A DNA stretch of 12,137 nt from a bacterium (GTDB taxonomy: Bacteria; Eremiobacterota; Eremiobacteria; Baltobacterales; Baltobacteraceae), in the NCBI GenBank assembly GCA_021784715.1, contig JAJYHP010000171.1, positions 1 to 12,137 of the forward strand, written 5' to 3'. The notes below the pieces were generated by a model. The model worked only from the letters and a program-made list of their open reading frames with translations. It searched no databases and was not told the origin of the DNA. Position numbers and translations under genes: made by a program. Every line of letters begins with the position of its first letter. Position 1 is the first letter of the stretch. Of the stretch, positions 1 to 6,630 are shown one piece after another.

Positions 1-1542
1 CGCGTCGAAGACGTAGAGCAAGAGCGCGATCAACGGCGGAAGTGCGAGCATGAGCTTCACGCCGCGGAATGGCTCGATCTCTTCCATCGCGAGCGGCGTG
101 CTCAGCAACCCGACGACAACGAGCGCGCCGAGCAGCACGGTGCCGATAACGACGAGCGACCAGCGCAACGACCGCCACCACTGAACCCAAAATTTCGTGC
201 TCGGCGATTCGGCGCACGCGGGCGCGTAGACGAGCATCGCCGCGACGACGAAGAGCAGGCCGCCGCAGAGAGCGAGCAGCGAGCGCGCGAGATCCGCGCG
301 GTGCGTCGCGATGCCCCCCGCGTAGAGTAAAATCGTCGCGAGATAGGCGATCGCCGCGTAGCTGGGGCGATAGAGCCCGAACGCGCCGAGGAGCATCACG
401 AAGATCGAAGGAACCGCGAGCGCGACGATGCCGACGAGCAGCCGATTCGTACCGGGATAGAGCGGGATCGGCGTCGCCGTGCCCAGCCGCATGCCGTCCG
501 CCGCGATCGCTTTTGCTAGGCGGTGGACGATCTCGACATTGGTCGCCTCGATACTGAGCTTTTTATCGCGGTGCGGATACGGGTGAAGGTAGATCACGCG
601 AACGTTGCGCTCGCGCACGCCGAGCATGAAGCGATCGATCAGCGCCGGCACGCTCAGGCGGTCGAGTTCGGTCTTTTGCACCGTTTGCACGCGAACCGTC
701 CGCCCGGGAATGAGTTCGGCGAGAGCGTTGTTGCCCTTCTGCAGTTGGCTGGGATCGTAGACTTCGATCGTGCCGAAATTAAAGTGATGCGCGCGGAAGA
801 GTTCGGCGGCATCCTTCTCGTGGTCCGGATAGCCGAAGACCTGATTCTTCAATCCGAAAAAGATGACGGTCGAGACTTTCGGATCGAGCGCGAGAATGCC
901 GTTGAGCTCGGCCTTCATCTGCGGCGCCTTAAAGCGTTCGTCGTTCTGCAAGCGCGGGATAAGCAGAAGCCCCAACCGCTTCGCGAGCAAAATCTCCGAA
1001 GTGGGGATGCCCAGCCCGATGCCGTTGAAGTAGTCGATCTGCGTGTGCAATTCGATCAACCACGGACGCCGCGCGCGAAGAATGCGGATCGACTTCGGCA
1101 TGAAATGCAGCGGTAGCTGGAGCCGGAGACGCTCGTAGGTGCTCTTGCGCCCTATGGTGAGATAGATCGCGCGACTGTCGATCTTTCGTGCGCGCGCGAG
1201 CCGCGCGAGCAGCGGGTCGTCGATCGGTGCGAGGCGGGCGCCGTTGAGGATCTGCGCGCCGGTCGCTACCGTCGTCGAACCATCGTTGCCGAGGTTCGAA
1301 CCCAACTGCTCGCTGACGGCGAGCGAGGTGAGCCCGGCGCGGCGAAGCGCGATCAAAAAAGCGTCCGCTCGGTAATCGAACGAACGCGCCAGCTGTGCGA
1401 AATCGCTGTAATCCATCGCGATTTCGACACGACGCGCGTGTATCTCGGTACGGACGCGGAGGGCTGCGACGAGGCAGCACGCAAGGAGAGCGACGGCGAG
1501 GATCGCAGCGGCAAAACGCGTGTTTTTCTGAATGAGTTGCAC
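1..1542 (-). CDS. DUF5693 family membrane protein, N-terminal part (runs off left edge)
   Basis: This protein is of unknown function and belongs to the DUF5693 family, known from Firmicutes and other phyla, where it often sits near cell-surface polysaccharide genes. About 514 codons are visible with no stop before base 1, so the C-terminus lies outside the window. The chosen start is GTG at 1542, preceded by GAAGG at a spacing of 8; no other start codon lies between it and the upstream stop at 1579. Residues about 10-28 form one membrane helix (FAAAILAVALLACCLVAAL). A soluble domain follows, opening with RRVEIAMDYSDF and carrying the family's RFMLGVRERNVRVIYL stretch. The last ~150 visible residues hold about five hydrophobic helices. 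The gene lies 36 bases downstream of the hydratase in the same frame and is probably co-transcribed. Family assignment rests on remembered motifs. Confidence 0.82.
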   Translation of the reverse strand, partial: MQLIQKNTRFAAAILAVALLACCLVAALRVRTEIHARRVEIAMDYSDFAQLARSFDYRADAFLIALRRAGLTSLAVSEQLGSNLGNDGSTTVATGAQILNGARLAPIDDPLLARLARARKIDSRAIYLTIGRKSTYERLRLQLPLHFMPKSIRILRARRPWLIELHTQIDYFNGIGLGIPTSEILLAKRLGLLLIPRLQNDERFKAPQMKAELNGILALDPKVSTVIFFGLKNQVFGYPDHEKDAAELFRAHHFNFGTIEVYDPSQLQKGNNALAELIPGRTVRVQTVQKTELDRLSVPALIDRFMLGVRERNVRVIYLHPYPHRDKKLSIEATNVEIVHRLAKAIAADGMRLGTATPIPLYPGTNRLLVGIVALAVPSIFVMLLGAFGLYRPSYAAIAYLATILLYAGGIATHRADLARSLLALCGGLLFVVAAMLVYAPACAESPSTKFWVQWWRSLRWSLVVIGTVLLGALVVVGLLSTPLAMEEIEPFRGVKLMLALPPLIALLLYVFDA

Positions 1543-1578
1543 GGGCGTTGCCTTCGTCCGCGGCGGGCGGAATGCCCG

Positions 1579-2355
<777 letters not shown>

Positions 2356-2583
2356 CTCGTCCTCGCTTGTAGGAAGTGGGCAGCACCGTGATTCGGCGCA
2401 GGAATGCCCGCGCCCCCGGTCGTGGCACTCGGCGATTTAGCCGCGGCGGTGCGCTCCGATTCGATTGACGATTCGTTCTTTTGCGCTTCGCTCGAACCAA
2501 CCGTTCGGATGCCGGTTGTTTGGGATTCGTAGCTTACGGGGATGTTCTTATCGGTCACATCGACCAAGTAAAGGAACAAGAAC
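2356..2583. other. Divergent intergenic region, no clear promoter
   Basis: This 228-base spacer separates the minus-strand hydratase from the plus-strand His-rich gene, so it should carry promoters for both. I could not pick out a convincing -35/-10 pair for either. It contains a 6-bp inverted repeat (CAACCG/CGGTTG, 2498-2503 and 2513-2518, loop 9), too short to call an operator. Short open frames crossing it have no ribosome binding site or recognisable product. Confidence 0.5.
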
Positions 2584-2928
2584 ATGTCAAACCAAGCAAC
2601 GATCTTGAAACCGACGCCCAAGTCCAACGGGGGAACCGGCGATCCCGCCGCGACGAAGAGTGGAAACGAGTTCTACGAAAAATTAGAACCCAAAGGCGGC
2701 AAGGAACCTGTCGGAAATCCGCGCGCGAGCGCGGCACACCATGAAGCTGCGGGGCATCACGATGCCGCCGCCCACCATCACCGCCAGGCGGCGTTCGAGC
2801 AATCCCAAGGCGAACACGAATTGGCGGAGCAGCACGCTCACCGCGCTCACGACCACGGCGAACAAGCGCACGCGTATTCCGCGAGCGCATTAGCGCAACT
2901 CCGCGGCGAACCTCAACGAAGATCGTAA
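2584..2928 (+). CDS. Small His/Ala-rich protein of unknown function
   Basis: This 114-residue hydrophilic protein has no signal peptide and no membrane segment. The start ATG follows AAGGAA at a spacing of 7. Residues 1-48 are Lys/Gly/Pro-rich and look disordered. Residues 50-101 hold 13 histidines (52, 53, 58, 59, 64-66, 78, 84, 86, 89, 91, 96) interleaved with Ala, Glu and Gln in a heptad-like pattern suggesting a helix. Similar short His/Ala-rich helical proteins occur in many soil bacteria without an assigned role. Metal buffering (Ni, Zn, Cu) is possible from composition alone but unproven. It stands alone, ending right at a strong bidirectional terminator. Coding status is supported by the RBS, the terminator and the biased composition. 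Confidence 0.78.
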   Translation: MSNQATILKPTPKSNGGTGDPAATKSGNEFYEKLEPKGGKEPVGNPRASAAHHEAAGHHDAAAHHHRQAAFEQSQGEHELAEQHAHRAHDHGEQAHAYSASALAQLRGEPQRRS

Positions 2929-2929
2929 A

Positions 2930-2968
2930 AAAAATGCGCCTCATGCCGCGGGCATGAGGCGCATTTTT
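2930..2968. terminator. Bidirectional intrinsic terminator
   Basis: There is a perfect 18-bp inverted repeat (arms 2930-2947 and 2951-2968, core GCGCCTCATGCC, loop GCG). On the plus strand the stem ends in five T just after the His-rich gene's stop. On the minus strand it ends in a run of eight T (complement of the A run 2927-2934), placed just after the stop of the DUF5670 gene at 2980. It therefore terminates both converging units, and the longer U-tract favours the minus strand. Confidence 0.95.
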
Positions 2969-2979
2969 CGATACCTTCT

Positions 2980-3138
2980 CTAAATGCGCGCGCCTCGTCC
3001 GGTCAGGAAATTGATGACGATCAAAATAATGGCGACCACGAGGATGAGATGGATCAGCGCTCCTCCGATATGGAAGAGCAAGCCGAGAAGCCAAAACGCG
3101 ACGAGGACGACGACAACGGTCCACAAGAGATTGCCCAT
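2980..3138 (-). CDS. lmo0937/DUF5670 family mini membrane protein
   Basis: This 52-residue protein begins MGNLLWTVVVVLVAFWLLG and carries LLFHIGGALIHLILVVA, the hallmark of the lmo0937 (DUF5670) family. It is almost entirely two short membrane helices (about 4-22 and 25-45) joined by the HIGG turn, with a basic tail (TGRGARI). The family's function is unknown; members are usually 45-55 residues, so this one is full length. The start ATG follows AAGGAG at a spacing of 10. A promoter lies just upstream and a strong terminator just downstream, so it can be a single-gene transcript even though it follows the propeller gene on the same strand. A longer plus-strand frame over the same bases is a shadow. 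Confidence 0.88.
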   Translation of the reverse strand: MGNLLWTVVVVLVAFWLLGLLFHIGGALIHLILVVAIILIVINFLTGRGARI

Positions 3139-3163
3139 GATGAAGATGCTCCTTCGTTCGGTG

Positions 3164-3191
3164 ATGATACCCGCACGAGCGGGATCGTAAA
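3164..3191 (-). promoter_or_regulatory. Probable sigma-70-type promoter for the DUF5670 gene
   Basis: On the minus strand, TTTACG (3191-3186) and TATCAT (3169-3164) are separated by 16 bases and lie just upstream of the AAGGAG of the DUF5670 gene. They match the TTGACA/TATAAT consensus at 4 and 5 of 6 positions. A 5-bp hairpin (CCCGC, loop TCGT, GCGGG) fills the spacer, which could be chance or an operator. Confidence 0.5.
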
Positions 3192-3238
3192 CGTGGCGGC
3201 ACCTTTGGTTTTTCGGGCGGCGTTCTCGCGTGATGCCG

Positions 3239-4237
3239 CTAGAGAGCGATCTTCCCGATCGAATGGCCGTTCATGACGGTGAACCAAAGCTCTCCATCCG
3301 GGCCGGTTGCGATACCGCCCAGAGCCATCGGGGCCGACAGCGAATACAGCGTTATTGCGCCGCTTGGGGAGATTCTTCCGATCTGCCCTGCTTCGTTGTT
3401 TTCCGTGAACCAGAGGTTGCCGTCCGGGCCGGTCGTGATATTCCGCGGGCTCGCATCGACCGACGGGATGGGATAACTGGTAACGACGCCGCTCGTCGCG
3501 ATCGTGCCGATCGCGTCGATGCCGGGTTCGGTGAACCAGAGGTTGCCGTTCGGACCGGTCGTGATGTCGCTCGGCAAAGCGCCGGTCGATGGGAGGGAAT
3601 AATCGGTGACGACGCCGCTCGTCGTGATCTTGCCGATCGCGTCGATGCCGGGTTCGGTGAACCAAAGGTTACCATCCGGACCCGCGGTGATGCCGGAGAG
3701 ATATGCGTGCGCCCCCGGAAGAGCGAATTCCGCGATCGTACCCCCGGTGGTGATCCTGCCGATCTTATTCGCGGCACTCTCAGTAAACCAGAGATTCCCG
3801 TCGGAACCCGTCGTGATGTCGAAAGGGTTTGAGGAGGGCGAGGGAACGGGGTACTCGGTAATCGATCCGCTGGGAGTGATCCTGCCGATCTTGCCGGTGC
3901 CTTCGGTAAACCAGAGGTTACCGTCCGGCCCCGTCGTTATGTCGCCGAGCCAGGCATTGCTCGTTGGGACGGGGTACGCGGTGAAGGCGCCGTTCGTCGT
4001 TATTTTGCCGATCCCGGTGCCTTCGGTAAACCAGAGGTCGCCGTCGGGGCCCGTCGTTATTGCGGTACCCGGATCGAGCGGCGACACTTGGAATTCGGTG
4101 ACCGTAGCGAGAACGGAGGGCGTTGGCGATACGGTTGGGACGGGATTCGACGAACCGCCGCAAGCAGTAAGCGTCGTCACCATGGCAATGCCGCCGACGA
4201 GCATAGCGATACAAAAATGCGGTCTGCGATTTTTCAC
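3239..4237 (-). CDS. Vgb-like seven-bladed beta-propeller lipoprotein
   Basis: This is a 332-residue exported protein. The chosen start is GTG at 4237, preceded by AAAGG at a spacing of 9; it gives an ideal lipoprotein signal (KNRR, hydrophobic stretch, lipobox LTAC with Cys26). A longer reading from 4372 begins inside the tRNA gene and is rejected; ATG at 4288 has no RBS and adds an unusual basic extension. A Pro/Thr/Ser linker (31-42) precedes seven repeats built on ITTGPDGNLWFTE, with Trp-Phe pairs at about 69, 109, 150, 192, 234, 276 and 318. This is the virginiamycin B lyase (Vgb) fold. The histidine and glutamate of the last blade that act in true Vgb seem absent, so lyase activity is unlikely. 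Blades 4 and 5 are nearly identical. It probably binds a ligand at the cell surface; the role is unknown. Confidence 0.9.
   Translation of the reverse strand: MKNRRPHFCIAMLVGGIAMVTTLTACGGSSNPVPTVSPTPSVLATVTEFQVSPLDPGTAITTGPDGDLWFTEGTGIGKITTNGAFTAYPVPTSNAWLGDITTGPDGNLWFTEGTGKIGRITPSGSITEYPVPSPSSNPFDITTGSDGNLWFTESAANKIGRITTGGTIAEFALPGAHAYLSGITAGPDGNLWFTEPGIDAIGKITTSGVVTDYSLPSTGALPSDITTGPNGNLWFTEPGIDAIGTIATSGVVTSYPIPSVDASPRNITTGPDGNLWFTENNEAGQIGRISPSGAITLYSLSAPMALGGIATGPDGELWFTVMNGHSIGKIAL
3478..3735 (-). repeat. Tandem 129-bp duplication encoding propeller blades 4 and 5
   Basis: Two adjacent copies, offset by 129 bases (43 codons, one blade), share long identical stretches: GCCGGGTTCGGTGAACCA occurs near 3521 and 3650, with matching flanks such as ACGACGCCGCTCGTCG. 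Both encode TEPGIDAIG followed by TSGVVT. The other blades differ much more, so this points to a recent internal duplication. Repeat limits are approximate. Confidence 0.75.
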
Positions 4238-4339
4238 GACGCGTCGCCTTTGGCGGAAGCTTCTTGCCCGCCCTCTACCGGAGCGCATGTTCGGCGAAGA
4301 TTCGTTGGCGTGCCGACCGATGGTGCGTCGCGTGGGAAA

Positions 4340-4415
4340 TGGTGGGCGATGACGGGCTCGAACCGCCGACATCCTCCGTGTAAAGGAGGCGCTCTCCCAG
4401 CTGAGCTAATCGCCC
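4340..4415 (-). tRNA. tRNA-Val, anticodon TAC, CCA encoded
   Basis: A complete cloverleaf reads on the minus strand: acceptor GGGCGAT pairs with ATCGCCC; D arm GCTC/GAGC; anticodon arm CCTCC-TTTACAC-GGAGG with anticodon TAC (4382-4380), which reads GTA and other Val codons; variable loop ATGTC; T arm GGCGG-TTCGAGC-CCGTC. The discriminator is A (4343) and CCA follows in the DNA (4342-4340). The mature 5' end at 4415 lies inside the DUF4126 gene, overlapping it by ten bases. I see no promoter directly upstream and no terminator directly downstream, so it probably rides on the protease-DUF4126 transcript and is released by RNase P and 3' processing. Confidence 0.97.
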
Positions 4416-4978
4416 ACGTTCGCGCCAGCCTTCGCGAAAAGCGTCCGTCGCACCCCTACCAGCACGCGCACGGCGATCGCTCCGACGAACAGTGCGAGGA
4501 TCGCGCCGAGCCAGGGAGTGAGAAAGGCGAGTACCGAGAGCGCGAGTGCGGCCATATCTTCGAAGAGCGAGACGATGGGATTTCCAAAACCGCCGGTAAA
4601 GGTCGTCGAGACGCCGCGCCCGCTCGCCGCCGCGGCGTGAATGCCGAGCGCGTTGAGCGCGCCGAGAACGACCAACGAGACGAGTGCGGGGCCGGGAAGC
4701 CCGTGCAGCGAGCCGGCGACCAAGATCGCGGCGATCGCGGGTTTCAGCACCGTCTGTGCGACGTGCATGCTGTGGTCGAGCAGCGGTACTTTATCGGCGA
4801 GCAATTCGAGCGCGGCGAGAACGAGGAGCGCGATGGTGACCGGCCAGGCGTCGAGCCACGCGAGGTTCGCCGGGGGATGGAACCAACCGGCGTGAACGGC
4901 GAGCGAGGCGACGGCGAGCGCGAAGATCGCGCGCAATCCCGCCGCGCTGCTCAAGGCGTACGCGATCGCGTACTGCAT
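4406..4978 (-). CDS. DUF4126 family integral membrane protein
   Basis: This 190-residue, very hydrophobic protein has about five or six membrane helices. Family landmarks are SAAGLRA (11-17), ELLADKVPLLDH (58-69) and GGFGNPIVSLFED (129-141). The function of DUF4126 proteins is unknown. The start ATG overlaps the protease stop by one base (TGATG), a typical arrangement for translational coupling. The stop TAG (4408-4406) is formed by positions 8-10 of the downstream tRNA-Val gene, so the last four codons lie partly or wholly within the tRNA. Length is normal, so the overlap has not obviously truncated it. It is co-transcribed with the S41 protease. Confidence 0.88.
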   Translation of the reverse strand: MQYAIAYALSSAAGLRAIFALAVASLAVHAGWFHPPANLAWLDAWPVTIALLVLAALELLADKVPLLDHSMHVAQTVLKPAIAAILVAGSLHGLPGPALVSLVVLGALNALGIHAAAASGRGVSTTFTGGFGNPIVSLFEDMAALALSVLAFLTPWLGAILALFVGAIAVRVLVGVRRTLFAKAGANVGD

Positions 4979-6312
4979 CAGCGGCGTGGGTGGGCGCGTG
5001 CGACGAGCTGTGCGAGCAACGCGTGCATCGCCGCCTGTAATTGCGGATCGTGCGATAATTCCCCGATGCGCCGCACCCGCGCTCCCGAGACGCGGATGTT
5101 CGGCGTGAGACCGCGTTTGTTGATATCGCGATGCAACGGGGTTAGGTAATGCGCGGTCGTAATTTTTAGCGCTGCGCCGTCGCGGAGCGGATCGAGTTCT
5201 TGCATGACGCCCTTTCCGAAGGTCTGCGTACCGATCAATTCGGCGGCGCGATCGTCTTGGAGCGCGCCCGCGGTGATCTCCGATGCCGATGCGGTATTGC
5301 CGTTTACCAGCACGATCATCGGCAAGCGCACGGGAGCGTCGTTCTCCCCGTGAATCGTCGCCGGCGCGCGATCGCGCCGTTCGATCACCATCAACGGTTG
5401 TCGGCCGAGAAAATCCGACGCGATCTCGACGGCCGAGGAGACGAACCCGCCGCCGTCGTTGCGGAGATCCAAAACGAGCGCGCGCGCGCCCGACGACACC
5501 AGGCGATGCAACGCGTCGCCGAATTCCTCGGGAGTCGCTTCACCGAACGCGCTCACGGCGACGTAACCGATGCGATCGGGGAGCATGCGGCTCGTGACCG
5601 TCGGCGGCCGGTAGAGCGCACGATCGAGCGTGAGCGTGCGTTCGCGCTCGCCGGCGCGATCGACGACCATCGAGACCGGGCTGCCGACTTTACCCGCGAA
5701 GAGCTCCTCCGCCGCCGCGCTGCCGAGATCGTGCGTGCTCTTGCCGTCGATGCTGGGAATGCGATCGCCGACGTGAATATCGGCACGGTCGGCGGGGGTT
5801 CCGGGCACGATGTAGTTCACGACGATGCCGTCGTGCGAACGGCGGAGCTCGAGCCCGACGCCGACGGTCCGCTTGGGATCGAGTTCGTGCTGAAACGCGA
5901 GCATCTGCTGGGGATCCCAGAAGACGGTATAGGGATCGTGAAACGCCGCGGCCATCGCGCGAATCGCGACGTACGCATCGTTGCGCGCGTCGTCGTGCGT
6001 CAGCCCGGCGATCGTTTCGATTTCGTCGTCGAGTGCGGCGACATCGGCCTTTCGCGTCGTCGCCGTTGCGGGAAAGAGCGAGAGTACCACGCCGCGTTCT
6101 TTCGCGCGCGCTTCGAGGGCGTGCCGAGCGACATCGAGCAGCCGCTGCGCCGAGAGCGGCTTGAACGGCACCGTCGTGAGCAGGTGAAACGCCTCGCGTA
6201 CGTCGGCCCTGGTCGAGAGCGAGAGGTGGGGGTTCGGTGCGGCGGCGCCGATGCAGGTAAACGCCACGGCGAGGGCGGCCGGCCCTCGTGCCCATCGGGC
6301 AAAAAACTTCAT
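4978..6312 (-). CDS. ctpA: S41 family C-terminal processing protease with PDZ domain (CtpA type), exported
   Basis: This is a 444-residue serine protease of the tail-specific/CtpA family, acting outside the cytoplasmic membrane on the C-termini of envelope proteins. A signal peptide occupies about residues 1-26 (MKFFARWARGPAALAVAFTC, then IGAAAP). A PDZ domain lies at about 148-230 (VGVGLEL, VPGTPADRADIHVGDRI). The peptidase core has DLRNDGGG (282-289), NGNTASASEITAG with nucleophile Ser342, and TFGKGVMQ with Lys367 and Gln371; the Ser-to-Lys spacing of 25 matches E. coli Prc. All catalytic residues are present. The frame is open up to 6546, but that extension overlaps copZ and lacks a signal sequence, so MKFF at 6312 is the start. 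It has no Shine-Dalgarno and may be leaderless. The substrate is unknown. Confidence 0.93.
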   Translation of the reverse strand: MKFFARWARGPAALAVAFTCIGAAAPNPHLSLSTRADVREAFHLLTTVPFKPLSAQRLLDVARHALEARAKERGVVLSLFPATATTRKADVAALDDEIETIAGLTHDDARNDAYVAIRAMAAAFHDPYTVFWDPQQMLAFQHELDPKRTVGVGLELRRSHDGIVVNYIVPGTPADRADIHVGDRIPSIDGKSTHDLGSAAAEELFAGKVGSPVSMVVDRAGERERTLTLDRALYRPPTVTSRMLPDRIGYVAVSAFGEATPEEFGDALHRLVSSGARALVLDLRNDGGGFVSSAVEIASDFLGRQPLMVIERRDRAPATIHGENDAPVRLPMIVLVNGNTASASEITAGALQDDRAAELIGTQTFGKGVMQELDPLRDGAALKITTAHYLTPLHRDINKRGLTPNIRVSGARVRRIGELSHDPQLQAAMHALLAQLVARAHPRR

Positions 6313-6320
6313 ATAGAAGG

Positions 6321-6349
6321 GTTGTACCGTATCTCCCGGCGCGAGGCAA
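6321..6349 (-). promoter_or_regulatory. Possible leaderless promoter for the S41 protease gene
   Basis: On the minus strand TTGCCT (6349-6344) and TACAAC (6326-6321) are separated by exactly 17 bases. The second element ends eight bases before the ATG at 6312, which puts the expected transcription start on or next to the start codon. This fits the lack of any Shine-Dalgarno there. Each element matches consensus at 4 of 6 positions. Confidence 0.4.
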
Positions 6350-6429
6350 GGTATCGACGACCAAGGTCGCTCGCTTGCAACCCCGCGGTGGTTATGCTGG
6401 AGAGAGGCAACGAAGGGGGCCGAAAAGCG

Positions 6430-6630
6430 ATGACACAAGCGATTGAGATTACCGGGATGACCTGCGAGAACTGCGCCCGGCACGTGAAGGAAGCGCTCGA
6501 AGGGCTTCCGGGGGTGCAGAACGTCCGGGTGGACCTGGCGCATCACCGCGCGCAGTTCGAGGCCGAACGTACCGTCGAACGGGAGAAGATCGCCGCCGTC
6601 CTAGACGAGGCGGGATACGCCCTGGCATGA
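6430..6630 (+). CDS. copZ: Copper chaperone, heavy-metal-associated (HMA) domain protein
   Basis: This 66-residue single-domain protein has the HMA ferredoxin-like fold. The metal site GMTCENC (9-15) holds Cys12 and Cys15 and binds one Cu(I), which it passes to the downstream ATPase. The C-terminal AGYAL is typical of the domain. The start ATG follows AAGGGGG (6413-6419) at a spacing of 10. The same frame is open far upstream, but that part is the antisense shadow of the protease. The stop overlaps the copA start by four bases (ATGA). Expression is presumably copper-induced, though I could not identify a CueR- or CsoR-type operator in the 117 bases shared with the divergent protease gene. Confidence 0.93.
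   Translation: MTQAIEITGMTCENCARHVKEALEGLPGVQNVRVDLAHHRAQFEAERTVEREKIAAVLDEAGYALA

Noticed and set aside
2498..2518. Short inverted repeat CAACCG/CGGTTG as an operator or terminator
   Set aside because: Only six base pairs with a 9-base loop and no T-run; expected by chance in this composition.
3478..3735. Direct repeats in the propeller gene as a CRISPR or mobile-element signal
   Set aside because: The repeats are in frame, 129 bases long, and encode successive propeller blades.
3239..4237. Streptogramin resistance (virginiamycin B lyase) as the function
   Set aside because: The fold matches, but the active-site His and Glu of the last blade appear to be missing.
4238..4372. N-terminal extension of the propeller lipoprotein
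   Set aside because: The extension begins inside tRNA-Val and would bury the lipoprotein signal; the GTG at 4237 has an RBS and gives a perfect signal peptide.
4088..5149. Plus-strand open frame across the tRNA and DUF4126 gene
   Set aside because: It crosses the tRNA in antisense, has an Arg/Glu-rich shadow composition, and lies opposite a recognisable membrane protein.
6379..6393. AACC-N7-GGTT dyad around CCGCGG upstream of copZ as a copper operator
   Set aside because: The arms are only four bases and the centre is asymmetric; it does not match CueR or CsoR sites I know.
5200..6429. Long plus-strand open frame opposite the S41 protease, continuous with copZ
   Set aside because: Its translation is Arg/Asp-rich and low complexity, it is the antisense of a protease with intact catalytic motifs, and copZ has its own RBS and start at 6430.
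6313..6546. Upstream extension of the S41 protease frame
   Set aside because: It overlaps copZ antisense and places the signal peptide 78 residues inside the protein.
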